Positions 41,136-50,767 of a stretch of 64,000 nucleotides of DNA are shown piece by piece. The stretch is from Mycobacteroides saopaulense (GTDB lineage: Bacteria; Actinomycetota; Actinomycetes; Mycobacteriales; Mycobacteriaceae). The DNA lies in contig NZ_CP010271.1 in NCBI RefSeq assembly GCF_001456355.1, positions 2,666,001 to 2,730,000 on the forward strand, given 5' to 3'. The notes beneath the pieces are model-generated. The model had not been told where the DNA came from. It made no database searches and saw only the letters and a program-made list of their open reading frames with translations. A program made the translations under genes and the position numbers. The number at the start of each line of letters is the position of its first letter. The stretch's first letter is position 1.

Positions 41136-43116
41136 GGAAATCCTCGAAGCGACCGAAACGAGCGGCCGTGATGGGGTTGGCGTCGGCCACCAGATCATCG
41201 AACCGGTAATTGGCGATCTTCGCGATCTCGATGAGCGCGAAGGCACGCTCGCTGGTGGTGGAATTCTCCATCCGGCTCCACCCGTTACGCAGCAGACGCT
41301 CGTAACGCTCGGTCTCGCGTGCGCAGATCACCAGCGGAAAGCCGAAATGCTCGCGATAGGCGTTGGCCAGGCTCACCACGTTGTTCAGTTCGCTCTCGTC
41401 CAGCGTCTGCAAGATGGTGTGGTCGACGGCTGCCATCTCACCAGCTTCGTCCTCGGCGCCCAGATCGGGGAACGATCTGATGAGTTCGAGCTGCTCCTCG
41501 TCGCCGCCGGTGAGCATCGCCTCCTGGAAGGCGCTGCGCAGGTCATGGGTGTCGGCGAACGGCCGCTGCCGGTAGGCGCGGTCCACCACCCAGTGCACGT
41601 CCTGCACCAGGCCGCCGAAGGTGCGGCGAAACTCCTCCAGGGTCATCTCGTTGACCTGCGCGAGCCGAATGGCACCGCCCCCGGCCACCGCCACGCCCCG
41701 GCTGCCGGTGTGGAAGAACAGCAGGTTCAAGACGATCGCGGTGATGGCGCCCATGGTGATGCCGGTGCTGAACGGGATCTGCAGCAGCCCCGGGACCGCC
41801 TGGTCGATTCCCGGAAGCGCCGGAACGGCGATATCGCGCCCGTGGTCCAGGACCGTCGACGGGCCCGAGGACTGAGAGAACTGCACGTACATCCCCATCG
41901 CCAGCGACGTACTGGCGATGATCAGGTTGCGGTGGTCGTTGAAATCGACCTTGCCGAGTGTCTGAATACCGACCACCGCCACCGTCGCGAACAGCGTCAT
42001 GGCGGCCCCGCCCAACACCGGGGCCGGAATCGACTCCACGATCTTGGCGGTCTTGGGCAACACACCCAACCCCATCATGATCACCCCGGCGGCCGCTACC
42101 ACCCAACGGCTCTTGACACCGGTCAGGCGCACCAGCCCGACGTTCTCCGAGAACGCCGTATACGGGAACGAGTTGAAGGTGCCGCCGATCATCGTGGCGA
42201 TGCCGTCGGCCCGCACCGTGGCAGCGATATCGGCTCCGCGCACCCGCTTTCCGACGATCTCGCCGGTGGCGAAGACCGCACCGGTGGATTCGACGGCGGT
42301 CACCAGCAGCACCACGATCAGCGACACCACTGCGATCACATCGAAACGCGGTGCTCCGAACGCGAACGGCGAGGTGAACCCGATCCAGTCCGCCTCGCCG
42401 ACGCGGGTGAAGTCGGTGTCCCCGGCCAACCACGCGATGGCGGTACCGGCGACCAACCCCAGCAGCACGGCGATGGTGCTCCAGAAGCCCCGGAAGAACC
42501 TCTGCATCAACACGATCGCCGCGATGGTGCCCACCGCATACACGAGCCATCGCCCGTTTCCGGGATCGTGGGCGGCCACCGGGCTGTGCGGGTTGCGGAC
42601 AGCGTCTCCGATGCCCACCGGCAACAGCGATACCCCGATGATCGTGATGACCGAGCCGGTGACGATCGGTGGGAAGAAGCGGATCAGCCGGGCGAAGAAC
42701 GGGGCGATGAGGAAGGTGAACGCGCCCGCGGCGATCACGGCGCCGTAAACCGTGAGCAGCCCTACCCTGCCGCCGCCGTGGTCATTGGCGATTTTGATCA
42801 CCGGGGCGAGGGTGGCGAAGGTGACCCCTTGTAGCAGCGGCAGCCGCACGCCGATCTTCCAGAACCCGACGGCCTGCAGAATCGAGGCGATACCGCAGGT
42901 GAACAGGTCAGCCGTGATCAACATGGTCAGCGCCTCGGCGTCCAGGTCGATAGCCCGCGCGATCAGCAGCGGCACCAGTACGGCGCCCGCGTAGAACGCG
43001 ATCACGTGCTGGACGCCCAGGGTGACGAGTTTGCCTGCGGAGGGCACCTCGTCCACCGGGTGGATCCTCTTGCGTGCGGCCCCGGGCGCGGCCGGTCGCG
43101 TCGTGTCGGCGCTCAT
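41122..43116 (-). CDS. Urate/xanthine-type NCS2 permease fused to a degenerate OHCU decarboxylase domain
   Basis: A 664-residue fusion. Residues about 35-480 form a 14-TM nucleobase:cation symporter-2 transporter (QHVIAFYAGAVLVPLLIA, LLQGVTFATLAPVI, the family signature region TGSVITIIGVSLLPVGIGD, GGTFNSFPYTAFSENVGLV). Residues about 488-660 are an OHCU-decarboxylase-like domain (NEMTLEEFRRTFGGLVQDVH, AYREHFGFPLVICARE, ERAFALIEIAKIANYRFDDL). The catalytic His is Phe here (RSFPDLG versus GHPRIG in uraD), and the EQxG motif is lost. The ATG at 43116 follows GGGAGG. It imports urate or xanthine and may organise or sense the downstream pathway (inference). Confidence 0.85.
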   Translation of the reverse strand: MSADTTRPAAPGAARKRIHPVDEVPSAGKLVTLGVQHVIAFYAGAVLVPLLIARAIDLDAEALTMLITADLFTCGIASILQAVGFWKIGVRLPLLQGVTFATLAPVIKIANDHGGGRVGLLTVYGAVIAAGAFTFLIAPFFARLIRFFPPIVTGSVITIIGVSLLPVGIGDAVRNPHSPVAAHDPGNGRWLVYAVGTIAAIVLMQRFFRGFWSTIAVLLGLVAGTAIAWLAGDTDFTRVGEADWIGFTSPFAFGAPRFDVIAVVSLIVVLLVTAVESTGAVFATGEIVGKRVRGADIAATVRADGIATMIGGTFNSFPYTAFSENVGLVRLTGVKSRWVVAAAGVIMMGLGVLPKTAKIVESIPAPVLGGAAMTLFATVAVVGIQTLGKVDFNDHRNLIIASTSLAMGMYVQFSQSSGPSTVLDHGRDIAVPALPGIDQAVPGLLQIPFSTGITMGAITAIVLNLLFFHTGSRGVAVAGGGAIRLAQVNEMTLEEFRRTFGGLVQDVHWVVDRAYRQRPFADTHDLRSAFQEAMLTGGDEEQLELIRSFPDLGAEDEAGEMAAVDHTILQTLDESELNNVVSLANAYREHFGFPLVICARETERYERLLRNGWSRMENSTTSERAFALIEIAKIANYRFDDLVADANPITAARFGRFEDFHAAR

Positions 43117-43197
43117 CGCGGAACCTCCCTGCCTCGGTGTGCCGACGCATACCCGCCGGACGCGCAAGCGACGCTAGATCGAACGTGTTGCGGCCAG

Positions 43198-43223
43198 GTT
43201 GCCGGGTGTCTATATTTTCCCGG
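43198..43223 (-). promoter_or_regulatory. Motif shared by the two purine permease promoters
   Basis: On the minus strand this begins CCGGGAAAATATAG and ends CCCGGCAAC, about 80-105 nt before the permease start. It matches 45833-45858 at 20 of 26 positions, with the first 12 identical. AATATA could also serve as a -10 element. Confidence 0.55.
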
Positions 43224-43237
43224 CGGGCCGCACCCGG

Positions 43238-43948
43238 CTACGCCTCGGCGGCCACATCCAATTGTCCTGCGGCAGCGACTATCACCGACTCCAAACGGTC
43301 GTGATGGGTGGCCGCAACGGTCAGCAGGGCCTCGGTGTCACGCCTTGCCACCGCTGTGATCATCGCCTCATGATCGGCGTGCAGTTGCAGTTGATCCGAC
43401 GCCGAGACCGTCCGCATCACCTGGAACGGCTCGGTCAGATTCCACGTGGCCTCGAACATGTGCAGCAGGCGGTGCATGCCGCAGGGCAGCACCAAGGCAC
43501 GGTGAAAACGACGGGAATGCTGGTGGAAAGCGCGGGCATCGCCCTCGACGGTCGCCTGCTGCAACAGCTGATGTTCGGCCACTGCGCGATCTAGGTCTTC
43601 CGGGGTTGCCAGCGCCACGGCCTGCGCCAGTGCGGCACGCTCCAGAACGCCTCGGGTGAAATAGATCTCACGAAGCTCCGGCAAGGTGAGCTGCGCGACG
43701 CGGTATCCCCCGTTGGCCCGGTGGTCCACAAGTCCTTCCGCGACAAGGGTCTTGAGCGCCTCCCGGACCGGAATGGGGCTGATTTGGTACGTGTCGGCCA
43801 CCTCACCGATGGGGATCATCGAACCCGGCGGTGCGGCACCGTCCAGGATGGCCCGCCGCAACCCGTCGAGCACACTGGTCTGATCGTGACCAGACCTGGT
43901 GGCGCGCAACTCGTTGATCAGCCTCCGATAGCGGAACGTACGTGACAC
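43238..43948 (-). CDS. GntR/FadR-family (FCD) transcriptional regulator
   Basis: A 236-residue regulator. The N-terminal winged HTH is visible in IGEVADTYQISPIPVREALK and GLVDHRANGGYRV; the C-terminal FCD ligand domain has the metal-site pattern R...E (FTRGVLERAAL), HxxxHxxF-like HQHSRRFHRAL and a later HADHEAM. The GTG at 43948 is preceded by GGAGG and is preferred to an upstream TTG. It precedes the urate permease operon on the same strand and probably controls the purine genes in response to a pathway intermediate such as allantoin (inference). Confidence 0.85.
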   Translation of the reverse strand: MSRTFRYRRLINELRATRSGHDQTSVLDGLRRAILDGAAPPGSMIPIGEVADTYQISPIPVREALKTLVAEGLVDHRANGGYRVAQLTLPELREIYFTRGVLERAALAQAVALATPEDLDRAVAEHQLLQQATVEGDARAFHQHSRRFHRALVLPCGMHRLLHMFEATWNLTEPFQVMRTVSASDQLQLHADHEAMITAVARRDTEALLTVAATHHDRLESVIVAAAGQLDVAAEA

Positions 43949-44105
43949 TCGCCCTCCATCGCCGTCGGCCAAAACACGATTTTGCCAGTGCAGGCGCCCC
44001 GCTGCCCTTGCTGGCGACGCAGAGTTAACGCGAACGTTTCATGACCGGCTGCCCGCCGACCTCAGCACCGCCCGCGCCGTGCGCGGCCGACGTACCCTGT
44101 CGGCC

Positions 44106-44846
44106 ATGCGCATACGCGTGATCAACCCCAACACCACCGAGACCATGACGAAGTCCATCGGCGCGGTGGCCGAATCGGCGGCCTGGCCGGGAACCAGCAT
44201 CACCACCGTCAACCCGGACATGGGACCGGTGTCGATCGAAAGTCACTACGACGAGGCACTGAGCGTGCCCGGTGTGCTGGCCGAAATACGCCGCGCCGAG
44301 TCCGAAGGAGCCGACGGGTATGTGCTCGCCTGCTTCGGTGATCCCGGCCTCGACGCGGCCCGCGAGTTGGCCACTGGCCCGGTACTCGGTATCGCCGAGG
44401 CGGCCATGCACATGGCCAGCCATCTGGGCCGCGGATTCAGTGTGGTCACCACCTTGGAACGCACCGCCGGGCGCGCCTGGGATCTGGCCGAACGCTATGG
44501 GATGTCGCGCTTCTGCCGAGGAGTGCACGGCTGCGATATCGCGGTTCTGGAATTGGACCAGAACCCCAGAACCAAGAACATTCTCATCGAGCATTGCCGC
44601 CGCGCCGCCCTCGACGACGGCAGCGACGTGATCGTGCTGGGCTGTGCCGGAATGGCCGAACTGTGCTGGGACATCTCGTCCGAGATCAGGCTACCGGTGA
44701 TCGACGGTGTGGCCGCCGCCGTGAATCTGGTGCAGTCGCTGGTGTCGATGGGCCTGCGCAAATCGGGGCGGGGCGAGTTCGCCCCACCACCGGCCAAACC
44801 CTATGTGGGACTACTAGATTCGTTCGGTTCGAGCGCCACGGGGTGA
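44106..44846 (+). CDS. hpxA: Asp/Glu/hydantoin racemase family, likely allantoin racemase
   Basis: A 246-residue two-Cys racemase: MRIRVINPNTTETMTKSI at the N terminus, Cys in VLACFGDPGLDAA, and Cys in VIVLGCAGMAEL. In purine-catabolic clusters this family (HpxA) interconverts allantoin enantiomers for allantoinase. Location next to allantoinase and allantoin permease supports this. The ATG at 44106 gives the family start; an upstream ATG at 44079 is less likely. The 3' end overlaps the convergent allantoinase gene by 46 bp. Confidence 0.83.
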   Translation: MRIRVINPNTTETMTKSIGAVAESAAWPGTSITTVNPDMGPVSIESHYDEALSVPGVLAEIRRAESEGADGYVLACFGDPGLDAARELATGPVLGIAEAAMHMASHLGRGFSVVTTLERTAGRAWDLAERYGMSRFCRGVHGCDIAVLELDQNPRTKNILIEHCRRAALDDGSDVIVLGCAGMAELCWDISSEIRLPVIDGVAAAVNLVQSLVSMGLRKSGRGEFAPPPAKPYVGLLDSFGSSATG

Positions 44847-45766
44847 ACCCGGCGCCAATGCTCGGCGATGTCGATGCGTTTGGCGATCCACACACCCTCG
44901 TGAGCTTGCACATGGTCGAGGAACCGTTCGAGCGCGACGGTGCGCGCCGGGCGGCCCACCAGCCGACAGTGCAGTCCCACAGACAACATCTTCGGGCTGC
45001 CCGCCTGTCCCTCGGCGTACAGACAGTCGAACGCGTCCCGCAGATGCGTGAAAAACTGCTCCCCGCTAGGGAATCCGGCCGGCGATGCGAATCGCATATC
45101 GTTGGTGTCCAGGGTGTAGGGCACAACCAGGTGCTCAGCCACACCACCGTGGGCAGGTACCCGCACCCAGTACGGCAGATCGTCGGCGTACGAATCGGAG
45201 TCGTAGGAAAACCCCCCGTGCTCGACCACCAGCTGTCGCGTCTGCGGTGAATCGCGACCGGTGTACCAGCCCAGCGGGGCCGCACCGGTCAGGTCACGCA
45301 CGATCTGGATCGCCTGCGCCATGTGCTCACGCTCCACATCCGGCGACACCAGCTGATAGGACTGCCAGCGCAGCCCATGACAGGCAATTTCGTGCCCGAG
45401 TTCCCCAAACGCGGCTACCGCCTCTGGGTTGTGTTGCAACGCCCGCGCCACCGCGAAGATCGTCAGGGGCAGGCCACGGCGCTCGAACACCCTCAAGACC
45501 CGCCAGAGCCCGGCACGTGATCCGTATTCATACAGCGATTCCATGCTCATGTGCCGGTTGGGGAATGCCTCGGCCGGGACCATCTCCGACAGAAATGTCT
45601 CCGAAGCCGCCGAGCCATCCAGAACGTTGTTCTCGGCGCCCTCTTCGTAATTGAGCACGAACTGCACCGCGATCCGGGCCTGGCCGGGCCACCGCGGATG
45701 CGGCGGCGTGCGCCCGTAACCCACCATGTCGCGGGATGTCGCGTATCCAGCCTCGTCATGAGCCAT
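44801..45766 (-). CDS. puuE: Allantoinase, PuuE type (polysaccharide-deacetylase fold)
   Basis: A 321-residue cofactor-independent allantoinase of the NodB-like fold: RDMVGYGRTPPHPRWPGQAR, VLNYEEGAENNVLDG, GHEIACHGLRWQSY, GAAPLGWYTGRDSPQTRQL and DSDSYADDLPYWV are signature segments of PuuE. It opens allantoin to allantoate, the substrate of the allantoicase at 50764. The ATG at 45766 is chosen; the open frame beyond lacks family sequence. It diverges from the allantoin permease. Confidence 0.92.
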   Translation of the reverse strand: MAHDEAGYATSRDMVGYGRTPPHPRWPGQARIAVQFVLNYEEGAENNVLDGSAASETFLSEMVPAEAFPNRHMSMESLYEYGSRAGLWRVLRVFERRGLPLTIFAVARALQHNPEAVAAFGELGHEIACHGLRWQSYQLVSPDVEREHMAQAIQIVRDLTGAAPLGWYTGRDSPQTRQLVVEHGGFSYDSDSYADDLPYWVRVPAHGGVAEHLVVPYTLDTNDMRFASPAGFPSGEQFFTHLRDAFDCLYAEGQAGSPKMLSVGLHCRLVGRPARTVALERFLDHVQAHEGVWIAKRIDIAEHWRRVHPVALEPNESSSPT

Positions 45767-45832
45767 CGTGGGCACGATAGTAGGCCGCCCGATTCGCCGC
45801 ATCGAATCACGTTCCCGGGGAGGAATTCCGAC

Positions 45833-45858
45833 CCGGGAAAATATTGTTTCCGCGCAAC
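45833..45858 (+). promoter_or_regulatory. Motif shared by the two purine permease promoters
   Basis: It begins CCGGGAAAATATTG and ends CGCGCAAC, 78-103 nt upstream of the allantoin permease start and in the divergent allantoinase/permease interval. It is 20/26 identical to 43198-43223 and contains a GGAAA/TTTCC dyad. A candidate GntR-regulator site or promoter. Confidence 0.55.
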
Positions 45859-45935
45859 ACGACGGCAACACCGACCGCTTAGCTTCGAGTGTCACCAGCT
45901 TTTCCGCCGCTGGTCGACGATCCGAAGGAGGTCAG

Positions 45936-47453
45936 GTGACCGGCGTACTCACGGCCGATGCCATCGCCCCGGCAACCGGGCACAGCGCCGCCGGAGACAG
46001 CGTGATCAAGCCCGGGTACGACCCGGCGTTGACCAACGGCGATCTGGCACCGCTGCGGACACAGACCTGGACCAGCTACAATTTCTTCGCGTTCTGGATG
46101 TCCGACGTCCACAGCGTCGGCGGCTATGTCTTCGCGGGAAGTCTTTTCGCGCTGGGAATCTCGGCCTGGCAGGTACTACTGGCACTGGTGATCGGGATCG
46201 TGGCGGTCTATGGGCTGTGTAACCTGGTGGCCCGGCCTTCCCAACAGGCCGGCGTGCCATACCCGGTGACCACCCGGATCGCATTCGGTGTGCGCGGGGC
46301 CAATCTGCCCGCCGTGATTCGCGGTCTTATCGCCGTCGCCTGGTACGGAATTCAAACTTATTTGGCCTCAGTGGCATTCGTGCTCTTGGCGGTGAAGTTC
46401 GAGCCCTCGCTGAGCCGTTACGGCAACGCCGACGAGTACGGATTCCTGGGCTTGTCGCTGCTCGGCTGGGGCGGATTCCTGCTGATGTGGGTGCTACAGG
46501 CCGCCGTCTTCTGGAACGGCATGAACGCGATCCGCCGGTTCATCGACTTCTGCGGGCCCGCCGTATACGTCGTGATGCTGGCACTGGCCGCCTACCTTGT
46601 CGCCGAGGCCGGCTGGCAGAACGTGCATTTCAGCCTCGCAGAAGGTGCGCCCAAGAGCGGCATGGCCGCCGCGACGGCCATGCTCAGTGCGATAGCGCTG
46701 GTGATTTCCTACTTCTCGGGACCGATGCTCAACTTCGGCGACTTCTCGCGATACGGCAGCAGCTTCGAGGAGGTCAAGCGTGGCAACTTCCTCGGATTAC
46801 CGCTGAACTTCGTCTTCTTCGCAGTGCTGGTGGTGTGCACGGTGTCGGCGGGGGCAGCGGTGATCGGCCGCTCCCCGGACGGCGCGGTCATCACCGACCC
46901 GGTGCTGATCGTGGACAAGATCGACAACACCACCGCAGCGGTGCTGGGTGTACTCACCTTCGCGATCGCCACCATCGGGATCAACATCGTGGCCAACTTC
47001 GTCTCGCCGGCTTTCGATTTCTCCAATCTCGCCCCGACCCGGATCAGCTGGCGCGCCGGTGGAATGATCGCGGCGACCGGGTCGATCCTGATCACCCCTT
47101 GGAACCTCTACAACAATCCGAGCACCATCCACTACACACTGGACACCCTGGGCGCGGTGATCGGCCCGCTCTTCGGCATCCTCATCGCCGACTTCTACCT
47201 GGTGCGCAATCGCAGCATCACGGTGGACGACCTGTTCACCCTCTCCCCTTCGGGCGCGTACCACTACCGCGGCGGCATCAACCCGGTCGCGGTCGCCGCC
47301 ACCGTCGCGGGCGCGCTGGTGGCCATCGCGACAGTGGTCTGGGGCAGTGCCTACGTGGCGAGCTTCACGTGGTTCGTCGGCGCGGGAATCGGCTTCGGCG
47401 TCTATCTGCTGGGCATGCGGCACACCCCGACACATCTGATCTACGGCCGGTAA
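45936..47453 (+). CDS. NCS1-family permease, probably allantoin permease
   Basis: A 505-residue, 12-TM nucleobase:cation symporter-1 protein: TWTSYNFFAFWMSDVHSVGG in TM1, RPSQQAGVPYPVTTRIAFGV between TM2 and TM3, FWNGMNAIRRFIDFCGPAVY, and ITPWNLYNNPSTIHYTL in the second half. Genomic position beside allantoinase and allantoin racemase indicates allantoin or a related hydantoin as substrate. The GTG at 45936 is preceded by AAGGAGG and fixes the start. Confidence 0.87.
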   Translation: MTGVLTADAIAPATGHSAAGDSVIKPGYDPALTNGDLAPLRTQTWTSYNFFAFWMSDVHSVGGYVFAGSLFALGISAWQVLLALVIGIVAVYGLCNLVARPSQQAGVPYPVTTRIAFGVRGANLPAVIRGLIAVAWYGIQTYLASVAFVLLAVKFEPSLSRYGNADEYGFLGLSLLGWGGFLLMWVLQAAVFWNGMNAIRRFIDFCGPAVYVVMLALAAYLVAEAGWQNVHFSLAEGAPKSGMAAATAMLSAIALVISYFSGPMLNFGDFSRYGSSFEEVKRGNFLGLPLNFVFFAVLVVCTVSAGAAVIGRSPDGAVITDPVLIVDKIDNTTAAVLGVLTFAIATIGINIVANFVSPAFDFSNLAPTRISWRAGGMIAATGSILITPWNLYNNPSTIHYTLDTLGAVIGPLFGILIADFYLVRNRSITVDDLFTLSPSGAYHYRGGINPVAVAATVAGALVAIATVVWGSAYVASFTWFVGAGIGFGVYLLGMRHTPTHLIYGR

Positions 47454-48007
47454 TCACCATCGACACCGTCGCCCAGATGCCCACACGGCACCTCGATCAC
47501 ATCGGCGCGCACGGCCAGGTAGGGGCCGGCTCCCCGGTCGCCCGCCAGCACGCTGAGCACCGGATCGACGTGTTCGGAACCGAGATACACCGGATGCCCG
47601 GGCCGCCCCGCATACGTCGCGCGGACAAGTGCCGAACGGCAGCGCCCGCTGGCACGCAGCACCGCCGCCACCACATCCGGCCCGATGGACGGCAGATCCA
47701 CCAAATGGATGAGCACCCCGGCCACATCCGTGCGCAAGCGCACAAGTTCCAGTACCGACCGCACCGACTCCGACACGCCGTCCCGCCATCGCACGACCTC
47801 GACACCCCGTGCGGGCGAAGGTATCTGGGCCGATGCCGCCCCGTGTGTCACATAGACCTCGTCGCATCCGCCCCGGTCCAGCGCGGTGACGGCCAGCTCG
47901 AGCCACCGTCCGTTCTCGGCGAGGATCTTCGGCATGCCGTAACGATTGCCGGCGCCCGCCGCCAGCACCGCACCGACAACGACACCTGCCGCGGGGTCAG
48001 GTTCCAT
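47441..48007 (-). CDS. MobA-like NTP transferase (MocA-type molybdenum cofactor nucleotidyltransferase)
   Basis: A protein of about 188 residues with the nucleotidyltransferase signature AVLAAGAGNRYGMPKIL near the N terminus, VLIHLVDLPSIGPDVVAAVL, and YAGRPGHPVYLGSEH. This pattern matches MocA/MobA enzymes that convert molybdopterin to its cytosine form. Such genes accompany xanthine dehydrogenase and XdhC-type enzymes, both present in this cluster. The ATG at 48007 is preferred to one 8 codons upstream. The end overlaps the convergent permease gene by 13 bp. Confidence 0.8.
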   Translation of the reverse strand: MEPDPAAGVVVGAVLAAGAGNRYGMPKILAENGRWLELAVTALDRGGCDEVYVTHGAASAQIPSPARGVEVVRWRDGVSESVRSVLELVRLRTDVAGVLIHLVDLPSIGPDVVAAVLRASGRCRSALVRATYAGRPGHPVYLGSEHVDPVLSVLAGDRGAGPYLAVRADVIEVPCGHLGDGVDGDYRP

Positions 48008-48057
48008 ACTCCTATCGAACCGCACGCCCATGTCGTGCGTAATACGGGCTGAATCCG

Positions 48058-49461
<1,404 letters not shown>

Positions 49462-49486
49462 GCACCGCCACAACGAGTCTGCGAGC

Positions 49487-50767
49487 ATGGGACCCGTGGC
49501 AGCGGCATCCTCACCGAACCCATCAGATGCCGGTAGCCCCGGCTGGCTGGCTCCCATCGCGGAGCTGCTGGCTGCCGCCGACGCCGATCTCGCCACCGCC
49601 TACCCCGAAGGCCGCGACGAACCGCAACCCATCCACACCGTGTACGTCAGCGCGGCCCTGGCCGACGTCGAGATGCCCGGGAAATGGGGAGCATCCGCAC
49701 TGGCGCTGACCGCGCGTCACGAACCGTCGCTGGCGGCGCTCGACGCCCAGGGCGTCCTGCCCCGCGTCAAGGAACGCCTCGCCGCCGACCCCATCCAGGA
49801 CCTGCGGCTGGACTTCGAGGACGGCTACGGCTGGCGCGAGGACAGCACCGAGGACACCGACGCGCGCAAGGCGGGACGCACGTTGCGCGCACTGTCGATA
49901 GCGGCGAATCCTCCTGCGGTACTGGGCATCCGAATCAAGGGCCTCACCTCACTACACCTGCGGCGCAGCGTACGCACCCTGGAGCTGGTGCTGGACGGCG
50001 CGTCGGGAGTGCCGCGGGGCTTCGTGACGACCATCCCGAAATTCCGCACGGTGACTCAGGTCGAGGCGGCACTGCGCCTGTTCGACGAACTCGAGCGCGT
50101 ACACGGATTGCCCAGCGGTTCACTGCGTTTCGAGCTACAGATCGAGAGTCCGCAAGCGGTGCTGGGTGCCGACGGCACCGCCACCCTGGCCAAGGCAATC
50201 CACCTGGCGCAGGGGCGCCTGACCGCATTGCATTACGGCACGTACGACTACAGTGCGGCCTGCGGGATCGCCGCCGAACAACAATCCCTGGAGCATCCGG
50301 TGGCCGACCATGCCAAGGCGGTGATGCTGGCGGCCGCGGCACAGACGGGTGTGTGGGTATGCGACGGCTCCACGCAGGTGAACCCCGACGGCTCCCCCGA
50401 CCAGCAGACCGCGGCGCTCACCCGCCACCACCGGCTGGTCACCCGCGCACTTGAGCGCGGCTACTGGCAGGGATGGGACATGCACCCGGGACACCTGGTG
50501 ACCCGGTGGCTGGCCACCTACGGATTTCACCGGCGCGCGCTGGCGGTGGCCGGTCCGCGCATCGTCGCTTACCTGCAGCGCCAGGGTGGCGGTGTGGTCG
50601 ACGAACCGGCGACGGCCCAAGCCCTGGCGACCGGGATCCTGCGTGGCCTGGACTGCGGCGCCTATACCGACAGCGCGCTACCGCCGGGATGCGACCGGGC
50701 GGTGCTGAATCAACTCGTGCAACGCACCACAGCGGGCGCTGCGACAGGAGGAACCGACCAGCGATGA
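49487..50767 (+). CDS. DUF6986/aldolase-like protein of the purine cluster
   Basis: A 426-residue protein with a TIM-barrel, HpcH/CitE-like look: DLRLDFEDGYGWRE (acidic metal-site motif) at about 100-113, RIKGLTSLHLRRSVRTLELVL, LRFELQIESPQAV (Gln-x-Glu motif), and LHYGTYDYSAACGI near the substrate pocket. CitE-like enzymes bind Mg and act on glyoxylate/CoA-type substrates. It overlaps the allantoicase start as ATGA, so it is co-translated. No ureidoglycolate lyase is evident nearby, so this enzyme may act on ureidoglycolate or its glyoxylate product (inference). The ATG at 49487 is chosen. Confidence 0.75.
   Translation: MGPVAAASSPNPSDAGSPGWLAPIAELLAAADADLATAYPEGRDEPQPIHTVYVSAALADVEMPGKWGASALALTARHEPSLAALDAQGVLPRVKERLAADPIQDLRLDFEDGYGWREDSTEDTDARKAGRTLRALSIAANPPAVLGIRIKGLTSLHLRRSVRTLELVLDGASGVPRGFVTTIPKFRTVTQVEAALRLFDELERVHGLPSGSLRFELQIESPQAVLGADGTATLAKAIHLAQGRLTALHYGTYDYSAACGIAAEQQSLEHPVADHAKAVMLAAAAQTGVWVCDGSTQVNPDGSPDQQTAALTRHHRLVTRALERGYWQGWDMHPGHLVTRWLATYGFHRRALAVAGPRIVAYLQRQGGGVVDEPATAQALATGILRGLDCGAYTDSALPPGCDRAVLNQLVQRTTAGAATGGTDQR

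Noticed and set aside
41083..42834. Long plus-strand open frame (583 codons) over the permease fusion
   Set aside because: Antisense shadow; composition is low-complexity His/Asp/Arg and no start signal is present.
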